Positions 23,077 to 36,541 of a stretch of 64,000 nt of DNA are shown in pieces. The stretch comes from Ailanthus altissimus. Its lineage: Eukaryota > Streptophyta > Magnoliopsida > Sapindales > Simaroubaceae. Within the stretch, counting starts at the first letter, position 1. Each line of letters opens with the position of its first letter. Under the pieces are notes generated by a model. The model was not told where the DNA came from and ran no database searches. It saw only the letters and a list, made by a program, of their open reading frames with translations. Made by a program: the position numbers and the translations under genes. The stretch covers positions 1,307,001 through 1,371,000 of the forward strand of contig OX327683.1 in assembly GCA_946807835.1 (NCBI GenBank), read 5' to 3'.

Positions 23077-24758
23077 TGTTAGGGATAATGCCCTAAAAGC
23101 ATATACTTGTACTGTTTTTATAAAATTAATAAAGTTGTAATTTTATACTTGATGAGTGTTCATAATTTTATGACATAAAATATCAGAAAATCCCTTGTTT
23201 ATTTATGTAATCATAACTTTAGTATATAATTTTTATATACAAGAGGATTAAAGTTATGGATAATAAACTAAAAAAAGTCTGTAATAAATTAATTAGAGTT
23301 TGGGATCTTTAATTAAAAATTACTAGTGCGGTCCACAAATATTTAAAATGTAGTAATCTTATCCGGATAACTAATATAGTGACATTATGGTAGAGGCACT
23401 ATATATAATATGATTATATAGGACTGGACCAGACGTAATTTAAATTCTTATGTAAAATACCGTTGTTAATTAAGAATTCAAATAACGTCAACCGATGATC
23501 ATATGCTGATTAACCTTAATCCTGAGTGATCATAAACTCATGTTTGTGTTATTATGTCATTTGAAATACTCGTTACAGTTTGTTTAAAGAACAGACTAAT
23601 AACTTGTATTTTGGTGGCATTGTAAGATAAACGATTGGGAATATGATTTATAGATATGGAATCCATTCATTCCTAATGAAAGTTAGAAAGAAGGTTCTCT
23701 TAAGGGTTAATTTTAGAACTGAATGGTTAGAGCACTTAATTTGTAATAATATTACAAATTAACTATTCACTGATGAATTAATGATACTTAAGGATAAAGA
23801 AATAATTAGAGGGGTTAAACAGTAATTAACCTAGCTTTAATTATAAACCATCTATAGAGGGTTAAATTACATGTAGTGATTAAATCAATTGACTGCTCTA
23901 AGTTTTCTGAGTAAATTATATCTACAATTTTGAGAGTGCAATTCCAGGTTTTTAGTGGAATAACATTAGAATTAATTAATTAAAGAGTTTAATTAATTAT
24001 TTAAAATTTATTGGAGTTTTAAATTGTAAGTCCATAGGTCCCCAATACCACCTCTTTTGTTATTATAGTGAATAAATAAAAATGATTGTATTATTACACA
24101 AATTGTTTGTGTAAAAAAAAAATAGTTTTCAAATACGTATAGTTTATATTTGGATAAAATTAATTAATTAAGAATTATTTAATATAGATAAGATCTTATC
24201 CAAATATAATTAAATATTTAATTTAAGAAATTAAATAAATAAAATCTTAAGGATAATTTTTGAAATTATCAAAAATATTTTTATTTTAATTTTAGTGTTT
24301 TTCTTTTATTAAAGACTAATAATGCTCAAATGTTGGGTATTATACGTTAACCACAAAGAGTAAGACTCTATGTGGTTTACATGAATTAGGTCTCATTTTA
24401 AGAGATAATAATTTAATTAGTAAATATTATTAATTAAATTATTTTTTCAAATTAAGAAGACTAGTCTAAATAAAACACAACACACATATGTGAAAAGCGC
24501 AGGATACATATTTTTTTTCTTTGAGAAGAAAAATAAAGAAAGAAGCCCACTCTTCCTTTTACTGTAGAATAAGAGGCTTGGTTTGGAATCCTTTGATGGA
24601 AGAAAACTCTACGTGGATTCAAGGTATGTTCTTGTTAAATTTTATTTATCTTAACATCAAATTCATATAATTTTTATCTAATGAAAACAAAGATTATAGA
24701 ATTTTTTATTTTCTATTCCGCTGCGTTATGAATGTCATAATAATTAAACCTTCCAACA
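23077..24758 (+). mobile_element. 5' LTR of the long-LTR copia element, D1 copy
   Basis: A 1,682-bp LTR starting tgttagggataatgccct and ending aaccttccaaca, followed by the PBS actggtattagagcg. It is identical in position within D to 34841-36522. It is preceded by ctttt, as is the D2 copy. The element that it belonged to is cut off at 26739. Confidence 0.9.
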
Positions 24759-26739
24759 ACTGGTATTAGAGCGATGGTTTCTTAAATATATGATTTTTGA
24801 TATTATGATTTAGTTTATATTTTGCTGGAGATGTATGTTTTAGTGGGTACTTGTATTTTTATATTATTCATGTGATGAATGATTGTTTTATGTATGTATC
24901 CTTTATTCGTTAATTATATGGTTGTCTAAGATTGATTGTAATGTTTTTTTTGTTAGATCAAAATTTTGTAAACCCATAAAAAGGTATAGGTATATTTTTT
25001 GTAATATTTATTTTTATTTATTAAATGATGGACACGAATGCATAGTGCTACTTTGCTCCTTTTGCCGCAAAAAAAAAGATTTGATAATATATTTATTTTT
25101 GTTTCTTGCCACTGGAAGACAAAAGAAAAAGCAAGAAGAAGAAAAAAAAATTGAAACATATGTTTCTGAGAAGAGAGTAGAAGAAGAAAAAAAAAAAGGA
25201 GAGAAATTTTGATGGCTTACTGCCACCGTTTACTATTTGGGATAAGGGAGTCAAATATTGGCATCCCTTGCCGAAAAAATATATATATATATATTTTTAA
25301 AGTTCAAATTGTTTGAGCTATGTATATATATATATATATATATATATTTTAATGTGTTTAATGGTTAGACTATCTTGTAAAATATACTACAGGTCTAAGA
25401 AAAGTTCTTAAGCTCAAATGTATAAAATTATAAAAAAAATCGACTGGGCTCATTATAGACTTAACAAGACCACATGCAACTAGGCCTACGTGCTTGTATT
25501 TTTATGTAATTTATTTACTCTTATTTTATGGATTGTAATTTAAAATCTTAAAGGACCCAGTCAAAGTTATATTATATATTAATTTATGTGATGAATTATA
25601 ACATGATCATGCATAATTACATACCATGCATTTGTACTCACTCATATTATTGTAATATGACATGCATACATGCTATAATTAATATTTAAATATTTTTATT
25701 TTATTATGACATATTATAATTAATAAGATTAAATTAGTAGATTAATTAGCATGCTTAGAACTAGTATAATTAATCAAATAATGTGAAATTTAATTTAATA
25801 GTTAAATTGGTAATTTCACATTATTTTATATAACCTATATTAAATAGTTTGATTTATGGTTACTTAGAAAATTATTAATAAAATTATTGATTTTATTATT
25901 TATAAAAATAAATAATTAATCCAATAATTAAGAAACTAAGTTCACCTAAATTGTAGGCCTATTTAATAAGAATAGTTAGACTAATGAACTTAGGCCCAAT
26001 AAAATTGAATTTTATTAGGATTAATTAACTATACTTAGTAATTTGTTATATGAGATATAATAATTTGCTGAAGTTATAAAACATGAAGATGTTTTATAAA
26101 TCATAAAAAAACACAGCTAAAAATAGTGAGTGGAAGAGGGTACATGACAATGAACCCACCAGTCTCCATTATTAGTACAACATCGTGAGATATCGGTGGT
26201 GTCTCGCGACGCTTTGATTTCGTCCTCCCTACGGAGGGTGTCCGCCTATTTTAATAACAAGGTTGACTTCCTAGAGATAGGATTAAGTGATATATTTCAT
26301 AATTGACCGTCCCTATGGCGGCATTTTTTGAGTTAAATCATCTTAATCTTAAATAATGGGTTACACTCACAAAGATATAATTAAGAGGTTAATCATGTCT
26401 TGACCGAAATAAACGGTAGTTAATAGGTAAATGAAAATATGAGATATTTTGAAATTTTCCTATTAATTTGAGATAGTCTAATTTTTTATTTAAATTTAAT
26501 GTGACTTACCCTACGGTGGCATATTAATTATTAAATTGAACTATCGTGGATTAGTATATATATTTATGTGTTTAAATAAATGCAGTCATGCATCATGTTT
26601 ACTATTCCAAAAATCGTTATGATATTTATTCAAGTATTCTAAAAATTGATTTATTTATTTATTTCAGCATTATGTTTGGAACAAACCCAATCATAGCCCT
26701 TTTAGCAAATGAAAAATTGACCAGTGATAACTTTGTAAA
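24759..26739 (+). mobile_element. Truncated copia leader and gag start, D1 copy
   Basis: PBS, ~1.9-kb AT-rich untranslated leader and the first codons of gag (Met at 26673, MFGTNPII…). Gag breaks off after the codons for LTSDNFVK at 26739, where the spacer begins. Low-complexity frames at 24883-25226 reflect A-rich runs, not genes. Confidence 0.85.
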
Positions 26740-27314
26740 GTGTTCTATTGACTGTATTCAGTCTATTGGAGTTTTAAGTTGTGAGGATTATTCTAAAATA
26801 ATTATATACTCCTATTTGTTATAAGTGAAATATTCTTTTATGTGTTTTGCCCATAGACACAGGCTTAAAGCTGAACCACATAAATTTTTGTGTCTTCTCC
26901 TTCTGTTTACTTTGCCACATTTTTCTACTAACAACATCATCGCCAATTTGTATGATTATTACTTAACCCAATGCTTTCGCACAACAAATTGTATCAAAGC
27001 CTGGTATAGTAGTATGAATTGTACATGTTTAGGGAAGTTTTGTCAAAAGGGCTAATATTGCCTAAGTAGTTTAGATTTTAAGTAGGACTGTTTGTGACCC
27101 TTCTAGTCTTTTTTGAAAATTTTTGTAGTGTACAATTCGTACGAATAGATACATAGGCATTGTTAGTTTGGTGATGTTGATTTGAGTTGAGTAATAATTA
27201 TTGTTCACTTATATTGTGCACTATATTATTAACGTATACGAAAATACTATTTACATGCACACAAAAAGTATTGAGACATCAACTTAGTATTCTTCATCAA
27301 TGTAGACAATGATA

Positions 27315-28025
27315 AATACTAAATTTTAAGTAGAGAAATTTGATGCTACTAATAATTTCGATATGTAGCAAAGTGAAGTTCTTGATATTCTGTATTAATA
27401 AGATTTAGACATAGCTCTTAAAGAAAAGTCAAAAGACATTAATGAAAAATAGTGAAAAAGGATCAACAAGCAAGCATGTGGTACTATTTAACTATGCCTT
27501 GCTAAGGAGCATAAATACTTTGTCATAAGAGAGACATCAACAAAGAAATTGGGGGAGAAACTAGAAGACAAGTATATGAAGAAAAACCTTAAAAGTAGGC
27601 TTTATTTGAAGAAAAAAATGTTTCGATTCACATACACATCGGCATGTCCATGGATGATCACATAAATGCCTTCAACAAGATAATTCTTGACTTGGTCAAT
27701 TTAGATGAAGAAATTAGAGATGAAGATAAGGATTTATTGTTACTAAACTTCCTTTCAGATGAATATGATCATCTCACCACCACTTTACTTCATAAGAAGC
27801 ATAAAGTTACCTTTGATGCTGTATACACAGTCATGCATAATAGTGAAACTTAGAAGAAAGATAAAAGGGATCACTATAATACATCAGGAAAAGCCTTAAT
27901 AGCAAGAAGTCATTCATTGAGTCATAAACCTAGGAAGAGAGAGAAGTCTAAAGGAAGACCTACAAAGGACGAATGTGCCTTTTGTCGAGAAAAAAGGAAT
28001 TGGAAAAAGAATTGCCCAAAGCTAC
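27315..28025 (+). pseudogene. Copia gag with zinc knuckle (spacer element), degenerate
   Basis: Recognisable gag residues begin near 27330 (KFDATNNFDMWQ-like) and run through the open stretch at 27644-27853 (MDDHINAFNKIILDL … LLLLNFLSDEYDHL, the typical copia gag UBN2-like region). The CCHC knuckle C-x2-C-x(N-W)-C near 27970-28015 lacks its canonical Gly-His pair. Stops and frame changes interrupt it, so no functional capsid protein can be made. Confidence 0.7.
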
Positions 28026-28274
28026 AAAAGAAAGATAAAGGCAATATTATTTCTATTTTATATATTGCTGAATAAAGAGATGATACATCAGATTTTAGTC
28101 TAGTAGGCACAGCATTAATTTGTCATTCTGATGAATAGATTCTAAATTCTGGTTGCACTTATCATATGTGTCCTAATAAGAAGTGGTTTTCAAGCTTCAA
28201 AAGAGCTGGATTGATGAATTGTTTGTATAAGAAATAATGATACTTGTAAAATAATCGGGATAGGTAGAATCCAC

Positions 28275-28453
28275 TTGAAAAATCATAATGGATCAATCCT
28301 AGTTCTGACAGATGTCTGTTATGTACTAAACCTAAAGAAAAATCTCATTTTATTAGCAGTTATGAAATTGGGAGGGCATACAATCACTACAAAAAATAAA
28401 ATTTTTAAGGTAGTGTTGGGTGCATTAAAAATGATGATAGGTATAAAAAGAAA
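28275..28453 (+). pseudogene. Copia pre-integrase segment, cut by D2 junction
   Basis: The frame contains LTDVCYVLNLKKNLILL, the conserved strand between protease and integrase in copia pol, then MKLGGHTI and a GALKMMIG-like stretch. It stops matching copia at 28453, where D2 begins in the middle of an LTR. The frame happens to stay open 25 bases into D2. Upstream, SGCTYHMCPNKKWF (about 28150-28190) marks the protease, whose catalytic Asp codon is replaced. Confidence 0.7.
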
Positions 28454-30078
28454 CAAGAATTTTAATATGCAAAAGTAGTGCAAAGAAAATAACAAAACGA
28501 AAAGTTAGAAGAATAGTACTGTTTACATGGCAAGAATTGTTCACACGATAGGTACTATTTATAAGATACTATTTATGCGAGTACTATTTACGCTGAATTT
28601 AGATTCTTACAAATAAATACTCTTATTCTAGGTAGGTTTAAGGTTTTTATGAACTTTATACGCACTACATAAACTCTTGTAAACCCTTAGAAATAGTAAA
28701 ATACATAAATCATTAAAATGTAAATATAAGAGATGATAGAGGAGTTAAGTAGACACTAAGTGCGCGGTACATTAAGGTGTAATCTTTGGTGGTGTCTTTG
28801 TGTAAACAAAATGATAACCAAAATATCCTTTTGAAGGCGCTTGAGTTATTTTGTATTCCTTAGGTAAAATCTCTTATGGAATACAAAAAGGTCTTATAAA
28901 GATTATAGTGATTTAGGAGATACTCAAAGGTCTACAATAAAAAATACTAAGAGGTCATATAAGATCATAGTGATCTAGGAGATACTTTGTTATTTAATTA
29001 ATAAAAGAAGTAAGATTATGGATCTCTCATAGACGTAAGCATTTTGGCAAAATTATGTATATTTTATATCTTGCGATTTATTTTTTTATCCTATTGGTGT
29101 ATTAATCTTTCGTGTTATTGATGATTTGTGAGTTAAGACTTTTTACACATACATAGAGTAAAAAGATATTAGCGTAAAGGCTAATTTCATAGACAAATTA
29201 GTGTTAAGGCTAATTTCTCCTTCAATAAATTAGTATTAAAACTATAGCTGAATTGATACCTAAAAGGTATTAATTAGAAAACATCTAAAATTTTAATTAT
29301 TTAAATAAATTTTAGCTAAACTATCATCTAATAATTAAATTTGTAAAAGAATTAAAAAAACAAGCATTTTTTTAATGATATAACTAATCAAGATATTTAT
29401 AAAAATATAAAGTTTAATTAGATATAATATTAATTGAAGACTCGATATTAATATTAAAGATAAATATTAATAAAAATTAAAAAAGCATAATGTTTTGAGT
29501 TAAATACTTCAACCTGAAACTAACCTAATTAGTTTTTCTAAATATTAACACACCTTATTAATTTAGCCTATTCTTTGATATTGAAGAATTCGAGTTAAGC
29601 AGAACGTGCTGCCATGTTCCTCCAAAACCAATACATAGTACAAAGTAATTGACTAATAACTCCCACACGTATATGACCCTCGAATAATAAAATACTTATG
29701 ACATTGTTTAACCGCTCGAAGAGACTATATAAAAAGGATTTTCAACTCACATGCAGAGACAAATAAATGAATCCTAAGTATCAACATAATATTTGAACTA
29801 TTTTCTCTCCATTTTTTGCCAAGAATACTGACTAAAGTATTTATCAACATTTATCAACCCATGCCTACCATGACAAAGTACTCTCCATGAAACAATAATG
29901 ATATCCATTTTACGAAAATCTACCACCACACATTTTTGTTGATAGTTGCCTGATCTAACAGTATTTAGACTAAAGTTGATTCTTTGTTAGCTAAAAATTG
30001 CATCATCACTCGACAATAACATAAATAGAAATAAAGCTGATTTTGACAGGTTGCATGAGCTGTATAACCAATAATTCA

Positions 30079-30424
30079 CACTACTAAAAAAATGGTCTTC
30101 ACTAAAACTAAGTTAGTGTTAATAAAAGATTTTATTGACACTATTTTATAGTGTTAGTATTGCTCAAACCAAAAAATTGTTGACACAATTTATAGTGTTA
30201 ATAAATCTTTAATACCATGGTATCAGCAAATCTCTGACACCACAATATCAGAGAATTCTTGTTACTATATTATCAGTGAATCTCTAACACTATGGTATCA
30301 GAGAATCACTGACACCTTGGTATAAGAGAATCACTAATACTATCATATCAGAGATTTATTGATACTATAGTATCAAAAAAACGGTAATATCATGGTGTCA
30401 ATAATATATTATTATTCTTTTATG
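30079..30424 (+). mobile_element. CACTA-type terminus, D2 copy
   Basis: Same sequence as 18315-18660, including the cactactaaaaaaatgg end and the ggtatcagagaatc-like subterminal units. Confidence 0.65.
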
Positions 30425-31028
30425 ACAATTTAATTAAATTAGCTTTCTAATAGTTTAAAATTATAATTAATTGACCCGAGTATTTAATATATATTTAAAC
30501 TTAAATTCTATAACATTTAAATATATTCCAAATTGCTAAGTAGTATGAAACATCATCTTTCAACCACTATAATCAAAATATCATAAAAGTACATTCAACT
30601 TAGTTTCATAAATATTGTAAACATGCCAAATTAATTGAAAAATACCCCAAACATCCTAGTATTTGAAGTTTAGTTAAATATATAGGCCGTCATATAAACT
30701 TGTAGAAATCAACAATCCATCAAAAAAGTTAAAGCAATCCATCCACAACTTAACGGGCATCGAGCAAAATAATCCACAATCACCTTTATCTAAGTAAATA
30801 TAAATACATGACTAAATATATTTAAAAAAAAACTTAAGCAATATACTTGACTTATAAGATATTGCAATGATAGTACAAGAATAAAAAAACACATCCAAAC
30901 TAGGTTAGAGAACAAAAACAAGATATGGTTAGTTGTTGAACTAGATAGCATAAAAGCTTAAAGAAGATGCAAATGCTAAAGTGTGCTTTATAGAATGTAT
31001 CATTTAAAGAAGATAGCATAAAGGTAAA

Positions 31029-33969
31029 GCATCAACCCATACCTAACAACACTTAGAGATCAGACTATGAAAAGTCTCTATCATATGTAGAATCTATTGC
31101 CGCAGTCGGATCTTAGGCACGTGGGTGTATGCATGTGCAATTGTGTCTATTGCCTAACACAGCGAAAATATAAATTTTATAATAAACACAATAAATAAAT
31201 ATATTAATCACATTAATATATTAATAAGGTTAGAGAACTCACCAAACGTGTAACATTATACACATATTTTTTTTGGAGTCCGCATGGAGGCTAACTCATA
31301 TACAGTTCTAGTTACCAACTCGGTGGACTTGGTGAGCAGCAGCTCCATATTCAGCCTAGGATTAACTTTTAATCCCTAAAATGGGCGGGAGTGAATTTAC
31401 ATTATTTTCTCCAACAGGATAAGAAATGGAGAATTTGGAGCAATTCATAATTACTCCAATTAGAAGCAGAGGAAAAAATGAAATAATTTCATTTTTCCTC
31501 TCTTCCTTTTTTTTTTCTTTCTTTCTTTTCTTCTTTCTCTTTTCTTTCTTCTCCATTTCTCTCTTCTCTTTCTCTCGGCTGAATGGCCAATTTCTTGCTC
31601 CTCTTCTCTTTCTTTTGCTTTATATATATATATAAAATATAATATAATAGTAATATAATAATATATATTCTATAATATGAAAAGGAGAGAGAGAGAGAGA
31701 ATGATTATTTAACAATTAAATAATCATAGTATATCATGACCATTTTTTTCCTCATGAATAGTTATCAAGTTTATCTCTAGTGGGTTCTACCAAATTTCAC
31801 ACTTAGGTAAACTCGGCTGAGGGTCCACAATATGCTATGTGTCCTTATACAATTAGTAAATAACAATTATTAACTAATTGTTGTATTTAACACTTAAATA
31901 CAGACACGCACGTATTCCCGTGGAATCGCTGACTATTGCTGGATTAAACAATTTAATCTGGCACGCTGCCCCTGTGCTTAATGAGTACACTCTATATTGC
32001 GAGACTCGTTAGGTCCTATGCTTGATTCGTCAAATGAAACTATTCTATGAGTCCGTAAGCAATGCCCCACGCATACATCACAGATATACAAATCAACTCG
32101 TTGAACCATACAAGCTGAGGTTCCAACGTATATGTATAGTCCTTCCGTCATGATATTCAGGATGTGCAGGGATATAGATTATCACTGTCAAATCCCCATA
32201 TGCTCATCCATGTCCTATCTCCAGACTTGTATCTTAATGAACAATATGTGCAAACTCTTTTGCCATATTGTGCTACCCAGGCAGAACTCTTTCCCGGGAT
32301 GATTGCTTATGGCCACAAGACTTTCTGAGATACAGTCTCGAAGCATCTGAATATCTAACTCCATATAAGAGCTTACGGATGTCATATCTATACGCACGGA
32401 ACTCCATAAGCATCGGACCATACCCAGCAACACCCAGCGGTCACACCATGAAAGGTCTGTGACATGTGTAAAACTAAAGTATGGTGGATCACTTATAAGC
32501 CTACCGTGGAACTCAGGTCAAAGGACCATGTATACTACTCAACTTGAGAGAACCCTCCGTTGACGGCTTATGTCAAATGTCTATCGGAATCCCTCGTGAG
32601 TCTGTCCCATATCCAGTCTTAATTGGATACCCATATGTCAATACGAGCTCTAAGCTCATGGTCGGTCAGGAACGATCATCTATACCCGATAGATACGACA
32701 TATGCTAATCTATATATAAAAAAGGTATCCACCGATAGACCCGCATCGGTAAAAATCGATTAGGGACTATTATTCAAGAACATACTTGCGCAACATGTAT
32801 TTTCTGGCACCTGAATGCAACTCTTACAACTATGCAGTTACTAGTATATTCTCAGGTTTATGTCCCATTACAGACAAGGCTCCAATTCTTGGATCCGCTG
32901 AGTATTATAACCAGCTAACACTTAATTGTGCTAACATTTAGCAATTATATGTCTTAGCGTGGCTAACTATGAGCCATTACCTAAACACTTATAGATCTGA
33001 TCTGAAGGAGTTCAGATCTACAATGTCTGTAGAAATACATAATACCATATAATTGAGTATTAGCAATTTAATGAGAATGTACACTTGTATAAATACACAA
33101 ATATTTGTACATTGAGGGATGGCACGTAAGTATCAACCCTAAGAGAATCAAAGTATGATGGATCACTCACAAGCCCACTGTGATGCTCAAATCGAAGGAC
33201 TACGAATACTGCTCAACTTAAAAAAATATTCTATTGACGGCTCTATGGGATGTTTATTAGAGGTCTTCATGAGTCTATTTAGCACCCAGTCGTTACTTAA
33301 TACTCACATGCCTATACAAGCTTCCACTAAGACAATGATTTGCTAAGACTAACCCGTCTAGGCAATTTAAACATTGACACACACTGATCTATAAGGAATA
33401 CCAATTGACCTATGTTGACAACTATGGATCTGGAATGATGTTTTTAAGAACATATGGCATAATGACATTTCTTAGCACCACCTACAACTTCTTACAACTA
33501 TGTCATTACGAATATATTCCTAAATTTTGTCCTTATTTCAAACAAGGTTCTAACTTTTTGAATTGATAACTCTTAGCATTGACCTAAACTCTTTTAGATT
33601 AGATTTAAACTCTTTTAGATCTATAATGTCTAAAATATTACAAGCTTATTACCATATTAGATAAAAATATTTATTGTTTATTAGAATGGCATATAAGTAC
33701 CATCTCCAATAACTTTCACTTACTCTAGTGCTATTCTCAATGATATCTAATACTCATTGACTCCATGTGTTTTTCAAACACTTAGGATTTAAGGTCTTAG
33801 TGAGCAAGTTTGCTACATTTTATCGTCACATGCTTAGACATCTAGTATGCCCTTTACTTGAGCAATTGCCCTATTATTGTCGTAATCTCGTGGAATGAGA
33901 TCCACTAAACTTATGACTATCTCGAGCTTTGTGACAAACTTGTTTTTAAGAATATGCTACATAAGGGAT
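31029..33969 (-). mobile_element. Minus-strand copia LTR remnants and C-terminus, D2 copy
   Basis: Same content as 19265-22205: three head-to-tail LTR-like pieces and the degraded end of a copia RNase H on the minus strand. Confidence 0.5.
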
Positions 33970-34835
33970 AAAGATAATTTTACCCTAATATTTTAGGCTA
34001 ATTAACAACTTCACCCATGTTAGATATAAAATACCCAATTTTGCCCTAATTCGTTAATTTTTGTCATTACTTTGAATGAAAATTTATATTGAATATACTT
34101 TTACTATTTTTACCCTCAATATATAAATGGATATGTGTCATTGTATGATTTGTTATAAATGACACGTGTCATTGTATAATTGGTTATATTATTAATAAAA
34201 TAAATTAAAAATAAAAACTGACACTGTCGCCAGAAACGGCGGCCGGTCGGCCACTGGCGACAGTTTTTTAGCAATACGCCGACAACAAAACTTTATCAAA
34301 TTTACATTATTAGACTCTATTTTTCTTAATCTACACAATGATATGATCATTTTTGGTAGCAGCAGCCACCAACGATCGCCGACTACCACCATTAAACGAT
34401 TGGGCGGTGATTTACATTGCCACCACAGAAGGATAGATCGACCACCACGGAACAGAACAAAAGAGAACACAAAGATGAATTTGATTGCAAAAAATTGAAT
34501 TAGATGTTGCTACAAAATTTAATTCTACACTCACTACCAAAAAAAAAAAATATTCCACTAGAATGTCTATATATATAGAGATCCTTGTGTAGGGCTGTGC
34601 TTTAGTATAAAGGCTATGCAATAGGAAATACGTATATCTCTTTTGTGCAAAAGCCACTAAGTACTGACCTCAATTATATTAAAGTTACTAATCAAACAAT
34701 TGGGGACTATCAATTTACGCTTTCACGTGGCAAGATGACTCTTCACGCTAATGTAGCCATACTTTTAACACCCCCCACCCCCCTCTCTCTAATGCAATAA
34801 AGTTAACTTTATTGTGTGGTTTCATTCGAATATTC

Positions 34836-34840
34836 CTTTT
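34836..34840. repeat. Target-site duplication (left), ctttt
   Basis: Matches 44260-44264 exactly. Because D1 carries only the left copy (23072-23076), the match shows that D2 joined to its downstream DNA is the original locus. Confidence 0.85.
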
Positions 34841-36522
34841 TGTTAGGGATAATGCCCTAAAAGCATATACTTGTACTGTTTTTATAAAATTAATAAAGTT
34901 GTAATTTTATACTTGATGAGTGTTCATAATTTTATGACATAAAATATCAGAAAATCCCTTGTTTATTTATGTAATCATAACTTTAGTATATAATTTTTAT
35001 ATACAAGAGGATTAAAGTTATGGATAATAAACTAAAAAAAGTCTGTAATAAATTAATTAGAGTTTGGGATCTTTAATTAAAAATTACTAGTGCGGTCCAC
35101 AAATATTTAAAATGTAGTAATCTTATCCGGATAACTAATATAGTGACATTATGGTAGAGGCACTATATATAATATGATTATATAGGACTGGACCAGACGT
35201 AATTTAAATTCTTATGTAAAATACCGTTGTTAATTAAGAATTCAAATAACGTCAACCGATGATCATATGCTGATTAACCTTAATCCTGAGTGATCATAAA
35301 CTCATGTTTGTGTTATTATGTCATTTGAAATACTCGTTACAGTTTGTTTAAAGAACAGACTAATAACTTGTATTTTGGTGGCATTGTAAGATAAACGATT
35401 GGGAATATGATTTATAGATATGGAATCCATTCATTCCTAATGAAAGTTAGAAAGAAGGTTCTCTTAAGGGTTAATTTTAGAACTGAATGGTTAGAGCACT
35501 TAATTTGTAATAATATTACAAATTAACTATTCACTGATGAATTAATGATACTTAAGGATAAAGAAATAATTAGAGGGGTTAAACAGTAATTAACCTAGCT
35601 TTAATTATAAACCATCTATAGAGGGTTAAATTACATGTAGTGATTAAATCAATTGACTGCTCTAAGTTTTCTGAGTAAATTATATCTACAATTTTGAGAG
35701 TGCAATTCCAGGTTTTTAGTGGAATAACATTAGAATTAATTAATTAAAGAGTTTAATTAATTATTTAAAATTTATTGGAGTTTTAAATTGTAAGTCCATA
35801 GGTCCCCAATACCACCTCTTTTGTTATTATAGTGAATAAATAAAAATGATTGTATTATTACACAAATTGTTTGTGTAAAAAAAAAATAGTTTTCAAATAC
35901 GTATAGTTTATATTTGGATAAAATTAATTAATTAAGAATTATTTAATATAGATAAGATCTTATCCAAATATAATTAAATATTTAATTTAAGAAATTAAAT
36001 AAATAAAATCTTAAGGATAATTTTTGAAATTATCAAAAATATTTTTATTTTAATTTTAGTGTTTTTCTTTTATTAAAGACTAATAATGCTCAAATGTTGG
36101 GTATTATACGTTAACCACAAAGAGTAAGACTCTATGTGGTTTACATGAATTAGGTCTCATTTTAAGAGATAATAATTTAATTAGTAAATATTATTAATTA
36201 AATTATTTTTTCAAATTAAGAAGACTAGTCTAAATAAAACACAACACACATATGTGAAAAGCGCAGGATACATATTTTTTTTCTTTGAGAAGAAAAATAA
36301 AGAAAGAAGCCCACTCTTCCTTTTACTGTAGAATAAGAGGCTTGGTTTGGAATCCTTTGATGGAAGAAAACTCTACGTGGATTCAAGGTATGTTCTTGTT
36401 AAATTTTATTTATCTTAACATCAAATTCATATAATTTTTATCTAATGAAAACAAAGATTATAGAATTTTTTATTTTCTATTCCGCTGCGTTATGAATGTC
36501 ATAATAATTAAACCTTCCAACA
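34841..36522 (+). repeat. 5' LTR of the long-LTR copia element
   Basis: 1,682 bp, tgttagggataat … ccttccaaca. A near-palindromic tttatatttggataa / ttatccaaatata pair lies at about 35908-35970. The LTR is unusually long for copia. Confidence 0.9.
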
Positions 36523-36541
36523 ACTGGTATTAGAGCGATGG
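36523..36541 (+). promoter_or_regulatory. Primer-binding site
   Basis: actggtattagagcgatgg directly after the LTR. It matches the plant copia PBS tggtatcagagc (3' end of initiator tRNA-Met) with one C-to-T change. Confidence 0.8.

Larger units (their letters stand above)
16690..26739. repeat. D1: first copy of recent ~10.05-kb duplication
   Basis: Matches 28454-38507. The offset is 11,764 bp throughout, rising to 11,768 after the AT microsatellite at 25278-25295. All open frames within it recur with the same translation, and I saw no substitution in the stretches I compared. The left junction is natural, because the LTR and the older duplication run through 16690. At the right end (after gtaaa, 26739) D1 stops inside copia gag and joins foreign sequence. 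Confidence 0.95.
26740..28453 (+). mobile_element. Spacer: fragment of an unrelated copia element
   Basis: 1,714 bp that separate D1 from D2. It reads in one direction as a single copia fragment: the 3' part of an LTR (to about 26988), a PBS-like tgtatcaaagcctgg, a leader, gag with stops (about 27320-27910), a zinc knuckle (27969-28016), a protease segment (about 28150) and the segment before integrase (28275-28453). It then breaks off in mid-frame where D2 starts. Its gag is of a different lineage from the elements on either side. Confidence 0.8.
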
